Shown piece by piece: positions 26,663 through 36,716 of a DNA stretch of 37,100 bases. Made by a program: the position numbers and the translations under genes. The DNA is taken from contig CALYBC010000012.1 of the NCBI GenBank assembly GCA_944393725.1, positions 1-37,100 of the forward strand, written 5' to 3'. This DNA is from an uncultured Alphaproteobacteria bacterium (GTDB lineage Bacteria > Pseudomonadota > Alphaproteobacteria > RF32 > CAG-239). The first letter of the stretch is position 1. Each line of letters begins with the position of its first letter. Under the pieces are notes generated by a model. That model worked only from the letters and a program-made list of their open reading frames with translations. It did not search any database and was not told where the DNA came from.

Positions 26663-28015
26663 TTAATCCAACGCAAACCACTTATCTTTGGTTTCTTGAT
26701 AATAAGCGTCAGCATCATAAAGTTCAACATTAAGCTTTAAGTCTTTTGCTGTCAGTTTACCCATGGTTGCCAAAAGGTTCATGGCCGAAACATAGTATGT
26801 ACGGCGAGCTTTAACATCATTAACCTTGGAGTTAAGAAGCTCTTGATAGGCATCCAAAACATCCAAAATAGTACGATTACCTAACGCCTCTTCCTTTTGT
26901 ACACCGTCCAAAGCTATGGCATTTGCTTTTATCTGGGCCTCAATAGCTTTTAATTGCGATTCATTTGACATCATGGTTTCCCAGTTGCTTTGAACCGAAG
27001 ATTTCACTGCACGTTTGGTTTCTAACACACTTTCTTGAGCTTGCCATTTTAGGTATTTGCTCTGACGAATTTTAGCTCTGGTTGCACCGCCGGTGTATAG
27101 CGGTACACTTAAATTAACACCCCATTCGGCATTGTCAACCGTGGTATCTAAATTACCTTGTTCGGTTTTACTTCTGCCGATTGTGCCATCTAAACTTACA
27201 ACCGGAAATAAGGCACCGGTATTGGCATATACTTCGTAACCTCTGGCTGCATAATTATGATTAGCCTGTTTTATGCTGTAGCTGTTTTTTCTGGCAATTT
27301 CTAATGCCTCATCATAACTTTTGGGTAAGAACTCTTTCATCTTAACCGGCTCAACAAGCTTATCCGGTTCGCTACCGATGATTTTAATATAGGTGGCTAT
27401 TGATGACTGTAATGTACCCTCGGAGGCTATTCTGTCAGCAATGGCTTGAGAGTGACGGGCACGGGCTTGCGAAACATCGGTACGAGTTACTTCGCCGACC
27501 TTAAATCTTTCGAGTGTTTCATCCAGTTTTTTCTTCAACAATTCTTCGTTATTTTTTTGCAAATCAACAATAGCTTGGTTTTGCAAAACATCCAAATATG
27601 CCGTACCGGCTTGTAATAATACACTTTGCTCAACATTTGCCAATGCACTTTGAGCTGCCTTTACGGTCCTGTCGGCGGCCTTAACCGAGTTCACGGTTGA
27701 AAAACCGCTGAATACCGGCTGGGTTACATTGGCCGAGCCGCCAAGGTTGTTATAACCGCCATCATTGCCGACACCTTTTTTGACATTATTGTCACCATCA
27801 CTGTACGAGCCGTTTAAACTCAATACCGGACGATATTCGGATTTGGCTAAAGCGACATTTTCATCGACCGAACGCAAGTAGGCTCTCTCTGCTTGCAAAG
27901 TCGGGTTAGAATCATAGGTTTGACTCAAAACCGCAAAAATATCTTCTGCCTGTGCCGAAGAACATATACATAAAGATGTACCCAATAAAAGACTGCTCAA
28001 TAACTTATTTTTCAT
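26663..28015 (-). CDS. tolC: TolC-family outer membrane efflux/secretion protein
   Basis: Outer-membrane channel of tripartite efflux or type I secretion systems. A signal peptide ending SSAQA (cleavage after residue 23) is followed by two related halves of long helices and short strands, as in TolC. The first has NPTLQAERAYLRSVDENVAL and FKVGEVTRTDVSQARARH; the second repeats the theme with EEALGNRTILDVLDAYQELL. 450 residues is typical. The ATG has an AGGG site. No inner-membrane pump or adaptor gene is nearby, so the partner is encoded elsewhere. In other alphaproteobacteria a TolC gene also precedes popZ. Confidence 0.93.
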   Translation of the reverse strand: MKNKLLSSLLLGTSLCICSSAQAEDIFAVLSQTYDSNPTLQAERAYLRSVDENVALAKSEYRPVLSLNGSYSDGDNNVKKGVGNDGGYNNLGGSANVTQPVFSGFSTVNSVKAADRTVKAAQSALANVEQSVLLQAGTAYLDVLQNQAIVDLQKNNEELLKKKLDETLERFKVGEVTRTDVSQARARHSQAIADRIASEGTLQSSIATYIKIIGSEPDKLVEPVKMKEFLPKSYDEALEIARKNSYSIKQANHNYAARGYEVYANTGALFPVVSLDGTIGRSKTEQGNLDTTVDNAEWGVNLSVPLYTGGATRAKIRQSKYLKWQAQESVLETKRAVKSSVQSNWETMMSNESQLKAIEAQIKANAIALDGVQKEEALGNRTILDVLDAYQELLNSKVNDVKARRTYYVSAMNLLATMGKLTAKDLKLNVELYDADAYYQETKDKWFALD

Positions 28016-28079
28016 TATTTTTCCCTTATTTCATCCTTTCAAAAAAACTGCTTTGGAGATTACTACATTTATTTCAAAA

Positions 28080-28153
28080 TTACAAATATTTATTAAATAA
28101 TTTGTAAAGTTTTTTGCAAAATATAGTTATAAATTGCAAAATATTAACTATAT
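28080..28153. promoter_or_regulatory. Operator-like repeats between tolC and glgP
   Basis: The divergent gap contains an 8-bp inverted repeat TTACAAAT / ATTTGTAA (28080-28087, 28100-28107). Two direct copies of TTGCAAAATAT follow (28114-28124 and 28134-28144), spaced 20 bases. A perfect 9-bp inverted repeat ATATAGTTA / TAACTATAT (28121-28129, 28145-28153) overlaps them. A possible promoter for glgP lies further on (TTGTTA, 17 bases, TATTTA). Confidence 0.5.
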
Positions 28154-28214
28154 CTCAAACAATTATTGTTAGCCTTGGGATAATTGAGTATTTAAGCTTT
28201 GAGGAGAAGGTCAA

Positions 28215-30674
28215 GTGAACAAAAAGTCAGTAATCATCAATGAAATCGATAAAGCCAGATTAAAATTTTCCATTGAGCACTATATCCAATATTTTATCGG
28301 GAAACGCGTGTGCGAAATTACCAAAGATGAAGCTTTGGAAGCAATATCTTTGGCTGTGCGTGAGTTTGCCATGGATAAAATGTATCAGACCATTGCCAGA
28401 TATAACAAATGCAATTCAAAAAGAGTTTACTATCTTTCAATTGAATATTTAATCGGCAGATTGCTGGCCAACAACTTACATTCTTTGGGACTTTTTGACA
28501 TCTTAAAAAGCATTAAAATTGACGGCTTTCCCGATATGTCTATTGAAGAAATTTTTGATGCCGAATATGACCCCGCCTTGGGTAACGGCGGTTTGGGAAG
28601 ACTGGCGGCTTGTTATCTGGATTCAATGGCCTCTTTGGGAATTGCCGGCTTTGGGTATGGTATTAACTATCAATTCGGATTGTTTAAACAAAAGTTTGAA
28701 AACGGATATCAGGTTGAACAAGCCGATACCTGGAAAGGTGAAAATTCTCCGTGGCAATTTGTCAGAAACGACCGTACTGTCAAAATCCCTATATACGGAA
28801 ATGTTGAAGTACTTGATAATCCTGATGGATCAAAAGACTTTTTGTGGATGAACACCAAAACTATTTACGGCGTACCTTTTGATTTTCCGATTGTCGGTTA
28901 CAACAGCAAATCAGTTAACTATTTAAGACTCTTCTCAGCCAAAACCGACGATGAATTGGATATTAATATATTCAATGAAGGCGGTTATATCGAAGCGATG
29001 AAAGAAAAAATCGAAACCGAAACCATCTCTAAGGTTTTGTATCCTTCCGATGCCGTGGAATCGGGCAAAGAATTGCGTTTGAAACAGCAATATTTCTTTG
29101 TATCTTGTGCAATTCAGGATATTGTGCGCCGCTTCCTTGAAAAGAGTGATGACTTTAAACAAATGCCGGAAAAAGTGGTCATTCAACTTAATGATACCCA
29201 TCCGGCAATCGCAATTGCCGAAATGATGCGCTTGCTGATTGATGTTTACGGACAAGAATGGGATGATGCTTGGGATATTACCACCAAGTGCTTTGCTTAT
29301 ACCAATCACACCTTGTTGCCGGAAGCTCTGGAAACATGGCCGGCCAGAATAATCGGCAAAATGTTGCCCAGACACCTGCAAATAATCTACGAGATTAATC
29401 GTCGATTTATGGATTTTGCTCGTTCTAAATTTGGCGAAAACGAAGCTAAATTAAGCAAGGTTTCAATAGTGTCAGGTGTGGGTGATAATCAAATTATTCG
29501 TATGGCTAACCTTTCTATCGTCGGATCTTTTTCGGTAAACGGGGTGGCTGAAATTCACTCTAATCTGATTAAGACTAAGTTGGTTCCCGAATTTTATGAA
29601 TTGTGGCCGGAAAAGTTTACCAATGTTACCAATGGTATTACCCCGAGAAGATGGCTGCTGCACGCCAATACCGGTTTGGCTAACCTTATTACCTCGAAAA
29701 TCGGTGACGGCTGGATTGTCCACTTGGATGAGTTAAAAGGGTTGGAGGACTTTGTCGATGATAAGAAATTTATTAAAGCCTTCGGCGAAGTTAAACTGGC
29801 TAATAAACAGAAATTAACCAAGATTATCCATAAAGCCAGCGGTATTTTGGTCAATCCGGAAAGTATGTTCGTGGTTCATGCCAAGCGAATCCACGAGTAT
29901 AAACGTCAGTTGATGACAATTTTACAAGTTATCGGCGATTATCTTGATATTATCAAAGATAACAAAAAACCGGCAACACCTAAAACATATATCTTTGCCG
30001 GCAAGGCAGCCCCCTCTTATAACTTTGCCAAATTAATCATTAAATTGATTAATAATGTGGCCGATGTGGTAAATAATGACCCCAAAGTCAATGATTTACT
30101 CAAGGTTGTATTCTTACCCGACTATAAGGTCTCGCTGGCCGAGGTGCTTATTCCGGCCGCCGATTTAAGCATTCAATCATCTACCGCCGGTTTTGAGGCA
30201 TCGGGCACCGGTAATATGAAATTTGCCTTGAACGGAGCTTTAACCTTGGGTACTTTGGATGGAGCAAATATTGAAATCAGACAAGAAGTAGGGGAAGAAA
30301 ACTTTTATCTGTTTGGCTTGACCGAACAAGAAGTACAATCTAAACGCAAAAATTATAACCCCAGAGAAATCTATGAAAAGAACAGTTATGTTAAGAGAAT
30401 TCTCAACGCGGTTAATTCGACCATGTTCTGCGAAAAAGATTATGTGTTGTTGTTTAAGCCGATTTTTGAAGAGTTGGTAAATCGCGACTATTACATGGTT
30501 TTGGCCGATTTGGAAGCTTTTGATAAGAAAATGGAGGAAGCCGAAAAAGACTTCTTGAATAAAGAGTTGTGGTGCAAAAAAGCTTTGCTCAATGTGGCAC
30601 GTATCGGTAAGTTTTCTTCCGATCGCTCTATTGAAGAGTATGCCGAAAGAATATGGCACATCAAACCATGCTAA
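28215..30674 (+). CDS. glgP: Glycogen/alpha-glucan phosphorylase
   Basis: Releases glucose-1-phosphate from the ends of glycogen or maltodextrin using phosphate and PLP. The 819-residue chain is full length, with the GT35 motifs EYLIGRLL, DPALGNGGLGRLAACYLDS, NDTHPAIAIAEMMRLL, NGITPRRWL, VHAKRIHEYKRQ, and the PLP-binding site EASGTGNMKFALNGALTLGT with Lys669. The start is GTG 28215 behind GGAGAAGG. It stands alone between a divergent promoter region and a terminator, with no other glycogen gene in the window. Its product enters glycolysis, represented here by gap and pgk. Confidence 0.97.
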   Translation: MNKKSVIINEIDKARLKFSIEHYIQYFIGKRVCEITKDEALEAISLAVREFAMDKMYQTIARYNKCNSKRVYYLSIEYLIGRLLANNLHSLGLFDILKSIKIDGFPDMSIEEIFDAEYDPALGNGGLGRLAACYLDSMASLGIAGFGYGINYQFGLFKQKFENGYQVEQADTWKGENSPWQFVRNDRTVKIPIYGNVEVLDNPDGSKDFLWMNTKTIYGVPFDFPIVGYNSKSVNYLRLFSAKTDDELDINIFNEGGYIEAMKEKIETETISKVLYPSDAVESGKELRLKQQYFFVSCAIQDIVRRFLEKSDDFKQMPEKVVIQLNDTHPAIAIAEMMRLLIDVYGQEWDDAWDITTKCFAYTNHTLLPEALETWPARIIGKMLPRHLQIIYEINRRFMDFARSKFGENEAKLSKVSIVSGVGDNQIIRMANLSIVGSFSVNGVAEIHSNLIKTKLVPEFYELWPEKFTNVTNGITPRRWLLHANTGLANLITSKIGDGWIVHLDELKGLEDFVDDKKFIKAFGEVKLANKQKLTKIIHKASGILVNPESMFVVHAKRIHEYKRQLMTILQVIGDYLDIIKDNKKPATPKTYIFAGKAAPSYNFAKLIIKLINNVADVVNNDPKVNDLLKVVFLPDYKVSLAEVLIPAADLSIQSSTAGFEASGTGNMKFALNGALTLGTLDGANIEIRQEVGEENFYLFGLTEQEVQSKRKNYNPREIYEKNSYVKRILNAVNSTMFCEKDYVLLFKPIFEELVNRDYYMVLADLEAFDKKMEEAEKDFLNKELWCKKALLNVARIGKFSSDRSIEEYAERIWHIKPC

Positions 30675-30690
30675 TTCTGACAAGCACATC

Positions 30691-30724
30691 AAAAAAACTC
30701 CGGATAAACATCCGGAGTTTTTTT
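30691..30724. terminator. Bidirectional terminator after glgP
   Basis: AAAAAACTCCGGAT and ATCCGGAGTTTTTT form a 14-bp perfect stem with an AAAC loop and T runs on both strands. It serves glgP and the convergent 814-residue gene. Confidence 0.95.
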
Positions 30725-30729
30725 GATGG

Positions 30730-33174
30730 TTAACTGGCTCCACGATCTCTGCGGCGACGCCATTCGTCAAATACCATCTTCTTAGCGTTATTATCCTTGC
30801 TTTGCTTTTTGACTTCTTTGAAAAATTCTTTACAATCTTTAGCAAATTCACGCAACTCCGGATTAGGAAGTGCCGGTGGCTGCAATTCTTTTTCTTTACC
30901 ATTAATATAGAGTTCACGTACTTTGCGATTTATCGTGGCATCATCACCATCCAAACCATTGGCCATTTCCATATATTTTTCAGGCTTATATTTCTCGGTA
31001 GCATTATTGATTACAGGCTTTAATCCTTCCACTCCGAGTTTATTTTTTAGATTACCGTCAAAATAGTTATTTAAAATGTTCTGATCGTATGCTTTTCTAC
31101 ACATTGCTTCTACTGAACTTTCGATCTTAGAATCTTTGTTGTCAGTAGATGCTCTGATATATTCATGAATATCGGCAACAATTTTGGGTTTTTCAGCAGT
31201 CATATAGAAGACCAGAGCTTTTTTCATCTTATCGATATTTTTGCCTTCTTTATCCAATGGATCATATCCTTTACCCAACAGCTTACCTTTGCCTATATCT
31301 TCGGTGATGTGTTTCAACGCGACCAAAGCTGCAGCTCGGTCAACTTCATCCCACTTTCGCCCGTAAGCACCGGCAAGTCCGGCATTAATAAATTTTTCCA
31401 ACTCGGTCATCTGACCATTCTGTAATTTGGTATACTTAATTGTTCTTTCCAATGAATCTATTTTATCAGTCAACTTGGAATTGGTTTTATAGTTGGGATT
31501 TTCGCTGCAACGACCAAGTTCTTGAGCTTTTAACTCTCGAACCAGTCGGATTTGGAAATCCAACAATTTATCGCTGTCTTGTTTGTTTTCATCTTTAATA
31601 ACCTTGAGCATGGCTTCAACATGATCAGATTCAAGATAAACTCCCGGTGCGTCTTTTGATCTCTTGCATAATGGAATCATTAAACTTTTACCGGATGCTT
31701 CCATAAAAGCATTGAATACCGAACCACCGATTTCATTACCGCCGGGAATTACATAGTAACGCGAACCACAGGCAGACATGGCGTCCAAAACAACTCTGGC
31801 ATGCGACGATTTAAACTCTTTGCCCTGTTCCATATAAAAATATACTTTGGGCGGATTGGTAGGCTTTATACGAACCGAAAATTCTTTGGTATGATTGCGA
31901 ACACCATTTTTATCTACCTCGCCGTCTTTTAGAATATCATTTTCATTTTTGTAAACACTGATAACTATCGAACCCCATACTTTTCTGACTTTGGTTAAAG
32001 ACGGATCATGGTAACCAATAGTTTGAATTCTGTTTTTAACAGCTCCGATTATTGCTCTGTCTTTTACAGTTAAATCTTTTTCTTTGTCTATATAGCTGGT
32101 GGGATCTGTTTCAACCCGAAGAGGCTCTCCCAACAAATCGGAAAACTCATTCTCATCAAGTTTTGATGGCGTATTATCTTCATTGCCGTTACGCAAGTCA
32201 GCAATCTTTTGTTGTAATACATCTCCGGCCTTGCCGATTTCATCACCTTTTTTGTCGGTTACAAGGAGATTATTAAGCTTCATCGCATCGGTAACATCTA
32301 TTTCATTTTTGTAACAATATTTTGCCAGTGCGTCTATTTGAACATCTGACATTTTTTCGGTACAATGTGCTATACCTAATTTGCCATCAACCCAGCTAAT
32401 GTCTAATCCACTATTATCAAGGTTTAATATTGAATGACTTATGTGCCCTGCATCATCTAAATTGAAACGATGCTCATTAATAATTTTTCCTTCGGAACTT
32501 CTTGATGGCCTAAATGATACATCAGAAGTAAATTCTTCATATATCTTATTAAAGTCTTCTTCTTTGCCGGCAGCTTTACACTGTTTATAAAATTTTAGCA
32601 AACTGCGATTAACCTCTTTGGGATTGCGTTCCAAAACGTCTAAATCGTGATTGTAATTAGTATAGTTTTTTTCGGCTTCTTCAAATTTTTCTTTAGCGGC
32701 TATTGCTTCCGCATATTGTGGTTGGCGGTTTAATTCTTCAATTTGAGCTTGTTTTTCTGAGTCTGAAATATCTTTATTTAGAATTTCTGAACGCACGCCT
32801 TCATAACTAATGTAGCTATCTTCATATTTTTTATAGGAATCAACTGCTTGGAAATAATCTAGAACTTCGGGAATTTTGCCTTCAACATCATTGCCGTTTC
32901 TGTCTTTACTTTTTTCATATGTCGCAGCACTGTTATAATCTTCGGAATTCGCTGCGTTTTCCATTGATAACAATTCGTTGTGCATTATAGTACGCAACTT
33001 ATTTTCGAGAGCAACCTCATCGTCTAGGTCAATATCGGCATCACTTCCCAATAATCTCATAAGCGTAGCAAAAGGATATTTATTCTTATACTTTTCTATT
33101 TTTTCCTTACGCTTTTCTTCGTCCGTTTTGATCTTGAATGGATAAAAGCTTTTTTCGTTATTTTCTTCTGCCAT
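30730..33174 (-). CDS. Large hypothetical protein, 814 residues
   Basis: I do not recognise this protein. It is very hydrophilic and charged, has no signal peptide or membrane helix, and is largely helical in its N-terminal 230 residues (KEKFEEAEKNYTNY). A more globular centre lies at about 400-560; its best-ordered stretch (HARVVLDAMSACGSRYYVIP, then GGSVFNAFMEASGKSLMIPL, near 455-495) has a mixed alpha/beta pattern. The last 200 residues are helical, ending in an Arg-rich tail (DEWRRRRDRG). The start has GGGAG nine bases upstream, and a perfect TATAAT-type -10 box lies 35 bases before it, so it is a single-gene unit. A lineage-specific structural protein or secreted effector is possible, but this is speculation. 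Confidence 0.85.
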   Translation of the reverse strand: MAEENNEKSFYPFKIKTDEEKRKEKIEKYKNKYPFATLMRLLGSDADIDLDDEVALENKLRTIMHNELLSMENAANSEDYNSAATYEKSKDRNGNDVEGKIPEVLDYFQAVDSYKKYEDSYISYEGVRSEILNKDISDSEKQAQIEELNRQPQYAEAIAAKEKFEEAEKNYTNYNHDLDVLERNPKEVNRSLLKFYKQCKAAGKEEDFNKIYEEFTSDVSFRPSRSSEGKIINEHRFNLDDAGHISHSILNLDNSGLDISWVDGKLGIAHCTEKMSDVQIDALAKYCYKNEIDVTDAMKLNNLLVTDKKGDEIGKAGDVLQQKIADLRNGNEDNTPSKLDENEFSDLLGEPLRVETDPTSYIDKEKDLTVKDRAIIGAVKNRIQTIGYHDPSLTKVRKVWGSIVISVYKNENDILKDGEVDKNGVRNHTKEFSVRIKPTNPPKVYFYMEQGKEFKSSHARVVLDAMSACGSRYYVIPGGNEIGGSVFNAFMEASGKSLMIPLCKRSKDAPGVYLESDHVEAMLKVIKDENKQDSDKLLDFQIRLVRELKAQELGRCSENPNYKTNSKLTDKIDSLERTIKYTKLQNGQMTELEKFINAGLAGAYGRKWDEVDRAAALVALKHITEDIGKGKLLGKGYDPLDKEGKNIDKMKKALVFYMTAEKPKIVADIHEYIRASTDNKDSKIESSVEAMCRKAYDQNILNNYFDGNLKNKLGVEGLKPVINNATEKYKPEKYMEMANGLDGDDATINRKVRELYINGKEKELQPPALPNPELREFAKDCKEFFKEVKKQSKDNNAKKMVFDEWRRRRDRGAS

Positions 33175-33208
33175 GGCTTTAACTCCCGAAACCTGTCTTT
33201 ATAGACTA

Positions 33209-33214
33209 ATTATA
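33209..33214 (-). promoter_or_regulatory. -10 box for the 814-residue gene
   Basis: On the minus strand the sequence is a perfect TATAAT, 35 bases before the ATG at 33174. No good -35 box is visible at the normal distance. The predicted leader is about 25-30 bases. Confidence 0.5.
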
Positions 33215-33298
33215 CAATATTTTTGTCTAAAATAAAAGAAAATTATTCATTGTTGCTTATTTTAGTGCAAAATACTTGATTTTTCCTTAATAATATAA

Positions 33299-33336
33299 AT
33301 AAAAAAACAGGCCTTTCATTTGAGAAAAGCCTGTTT
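33299..33336 (-). terminator. Intrinsic terminator after pgk
   Basis: AAACAGGC (33305-33312) and GCCTGTTT (33329-33336) pair, with partial pairing inside the 16-base loop. On the minus strand the stem is followed by a T run. Confidence 0.88.
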
Positions 33337-33353
33337 ATACTTAGTTTAGAAAA

Positions 33354-34565
33354 TTATTTTTTCAAAACTACAACTCCAGGGAGTTCTTTGCCTTCCATCC
33401 ATTCAAGGAAAGCACCGCCGGCAGTCGAGATGTATGAAAACTTGTTTTCAACGCCGGCATTGGCCAAAGCCGAAACCGTATCGCCGCCGCCGGCTACCGA
33501 CATCAATTTGCCGGCTTGTGTGAGCTCGGCAGCGTGCTCGGCAACTTTGTTGGTAGCATTATCAAAAGGCTTCATCTCAAACACACCCAAAGGTCCGTTC
33601 CAAACCAAAGTTTTGCTCTCGTCTAATTCGGCATTGATGGCGGCAATGGTTTTTTCCCCAACATCAAGTAAGCTCCAACCCTCGGCCGGAATGTGATCCA
33701 AATCTACGGTTTTGTGTTCGGCCATCGGTTTGAATTCTTTAGAAACAACAACATCTAACGGCAAAACAATTTTGCAGTTGTTGGTTTTAGCGGTTGCCAT
33801 AATTTCTTTGGCCGTATCTAGCATATCCATTTGTACCAAGGAGTTGGCTTCGTTAACGGTATCAATGCCGCTGGCTTTCATAAATGTGTGAGCCATGCCG
33901 CCGGAAATTACCAGTTTGTCAACTTTCTTAACCAAATTGTTTAACAAATCTAATTTGGTCGAAACTTTTGAGCCGCCAACGATGGCAATCAACGGACGCT
34001 TGGGATCATTCAAACCTTTGGACAAAGCATTTACCTCTTCTTCCATCAAACGACCAAAAGCCGCCGGACGCAATTTAACGGCGGCAACCATGGAAGCATG
34101 GTCGCGATGCGCGGTTGAAAAAGCATCGGATACATAAACATCAATCGGTTTGACAAGCTCTTTGGCAAAATTCTCGTCACCTTTCTTTTCTTCTTTATAA
34201 AAACGAAGATTTTCAAGCAATAAAATTTCGTCTTGTTTCATGTTTTTTATAGCTGCTTCAACATGAGGTCCAATGCAGTCATCAACAAATACTACATGTT
34301 TGCCCAAAGATTTTTCCAAATCTTTTACAATGTGCGACAAAGAATTGGCCATATCGCCCTTACCTTCGGGGCGTCCCAAGTGCGAGGTTACCACAACTTT
34401 GGCACCTTTGCTCATCAATTCTTTAATAGTGGGAACGGTGCGGTCAATACGAGCGGTATTGGTTACTTCAAATTTGTCATTCATCGGCACATTCAAATCG
34501 GCTCTGAGCATAACTACTTTGCCGTTCAAATCGCCTAAATCATCTATGGTTTTATATGCTGTCAT
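33354..34565 (-). CDS. pgk: Phosphoglycerate kinase
   Basis: Glycolytic enzyme transferring phosphate from 1,3-bisphosphoglycerate to ADP. It is full length (403 residues), with VVMLRADLNVPM at the N-terminus, TSHLGRPEG, LENLRFYKEEKKGD, VSDAFSTAHRDHAS, GGSKVSTKLDLL, and the C-terminal nucleotide-site segments WNGPLGVFE and GGGDTVSAL. The ATG has an AGGGT site. It lies downstream of gap on the same strand, but a terminator stands in the 70-base gap, so pgk may be expressed at a different level or from its own weak promoter. Confidence 0.97.
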   Translation of the reverse strand: MTAYKTIDDLGDLNGKVVMLRADLNVPMNDKFEVTNTARIDRTVPTIKELMSKGAKVVVTSHLGRPEGKGDMANSLSHIVKDLEKSLGKHVVFVDDCIGPHVEAAIKNMKQDEILLLENLRFYKEEKKGDENFAKELVKPIDVYVSDAFSTAHRDHASMVAAVKLRPAAFGRLMEEEVNALSKGLNDPKRPLIAIVGGSKVSTKLDLLNNLVKKVDKLVISGGMAHTFMKASGIDTVNEANSLVQMDMLDTAKEIMATAKTNNCKIVLPLDVVVSKEFKPMAEHKTVDLDHIPAEGWSLLDVGEKTIAAINAELDESKTLVWNGPLGVFEMKPFDNATNKVAEHAAELTQAGKLMSVAGGGDTVSALANAGVENKFSYISTAGGAFLEWMEGKELPGVVVLKK

Positions 34566-34584
34566 TTTTTTACCCTATTGTATT

Positions 34585-34624
34585 AAAAAACAAGACCCCC
34601 TTGAGCTTTCAGCCAAGAGGGTCT
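34585..34624 (-). terminator. Terminator between gap and pgk
   Basis: AGACCC...CTTG and CAAG.GGGTCT arms (34593-34624) pair with one mismatch around a ten-base loop. On the minus strand they are followed by TGTTTTTT. It would limit read-through from gap into pgk. Confidence 0.85.
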
Positions 34625-34634
34625 GATAATTAAA

Positions 34635-35693
<1,059 letters not shown>

Positions 35694-35802
35694 TTAAAAT
35701 TTATCGTCTGATAATTTAGCATTAAACAGATTTTTTTCAAGACAATTTTTTGATTAGCATAATAGTTTCCTTTTACATACCATAATACCCCAAGGTGCCT
35801 TA

Positions 35803-35830
35803 TTGACATGTGTAATTATTGAGGTAATCT
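35803..35830 (+). promoter_or_regulatory. Putative sigma-70 promoter of the hemolysin III gene
   Basis: A perfect -35 box TTGACA (35803-35808) is followed 16 bases later by TAATCT (35825-35830), a weak -10 box. The predicted leader is about 28 bases. Confidence 0.5.
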
Positions 35831-35864
35831 TTATGAGATGTTTTTATGATACACGGAGAACAAG

Positions 35865-36515
35865 ATGACTGCAATTACCAGATATACACCTAAAGAAGAA
35901 TTGTGGAACTGCATTATTCACGGCACGGGAATCGGCTTAAGCATTGCGGGACTGGTATTGTTGGCGGTATTTTCATCACTATACGGCGATGCGTGGGTGA
36001 TTGTTTCGACGGTCATTTTCGGGGTTAGCATGATCGTTTTGTATTCGGCCTCGACACTGTATCATGCTATTAAGAACGAACACATAAAAAAACGGCTCAA
36101 GAAATTTGATCACATTTCTATTTACTACCTGATTGCCGGCACCTACACACCGTTTTTGTTGGTGAGTTTACGAGGTACGCTGGGCTGGGTGTTGTTTGGT
36201 ATAATTTGGGCTTTGGCTATTTTAGGAACAATTTTAAAATTGGCCTCCTCTACAACCAGCGGCACCAGAGTTTGGTCGGTGACATTATATCTATTGATGG
36301 GGTGGATGATTGTATTTGCTTCTAAATCTTTGGCGGCGGCGGTTCCGGATTTAGGATTGATTTTCTTGATATTAGGCGGGGCTTTTTACACCTTTGGCGT
36401 TTTGTTTTATGTTTGGAAGAGCAAAAAATACACTCACGCAATTTGGCATTTGTTTGTCTTGGTGGGTACAATAATGCACTTTTTTGCCGTGCTTTACTCT
36501 TGTGTTTTGGTATAA
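35865..36515 (+). CDS. Hemolysin III / PAQR-family membrane protein
   Basis: A seven-helix membrane protein of the HlyIII/YqfA (PAQR) family. The family residues are in place: NCIIHGTGIGLSIAG near the start, YSASTLYHAI, FDHISIYYLIAGTYTPFLL, and the C-terminal HAIWHLFVLVGTIMHFFAVL, whose histidines with the earlier SxxxH and D form the proposed metal site. 216 residues is typical. The ATG has a GGAG site. Despite the name, family members in most bacteria are not proven toxins and may affect membrane lipid homeostasis. It is a single gene with its own promoter. Confidence 0.93.
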   Translation: MTAITRYTPKEELWNCIIHGTGIGLSIAGLVLLAVFSSLYGDAWVIVSTVIFGVSMIVLYSASTLYHAIKNEHIKKRLKKFDHISIYYLIAGTYTPFLLVSLRGTLGWVLFGIIWALAILGTILKLASSTTSGTRVWSVTLYLLMGWMIVFASKSLAAAVPDLGLIFLILGGAFYTFGVLFYVWKSKKYTHAIWHLFVLVGTIMHFFAVLYSCVLV

Positions 36516-36583
36516 TAAAATAAATTTTTACCATCACCCTCGGACACTACATAATTGTCACCATCGAACACCACACACCTCCC

Positions 36584-36658
36584 GTCATCCTCGGATTTAT
36601 TCCGAGGATCTCATAATCTATGGCATTTACTAGATTCTCGGGACACACCCGAGAATGA
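36584..36658. repeat. REP-like double-hairpin palindromic element
   Basis: There are two perfect 9-bp hairpins: ATCCTCGGA / TCCGAGGAT (36587-36595, 36601-36609) and ATTCTCGGG / CCCGAGAAT (36634-36642, 36648-36656). Between them an AATCTA / TAGATT pair (36615-36620, 36631-36636) is also possible. The outer ends TCAT and ATGA are inverted. This dyad layout, starting GTCAT and ending ATGA, is typical of dispersed palindromic repeats in proteobacterial intergenic DNA. Bases 36516-36583 hold nothing I can support. Confidence 0.8.
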
Positions 36659-36716
36659 ATAATAATAAACATATGGAGAAACCTCTTGCCAAATGTTGTA
36701 ATCTGCTCTAACTTAT

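Noticed and set aside
30240..30917. 225-residue minus-strand frame across the end of glgP
   Set aside because: It is antisense to glgP, runs through the strong terminator at 30691-30724 and overlaps the end of the 814-residue gene in another frame.
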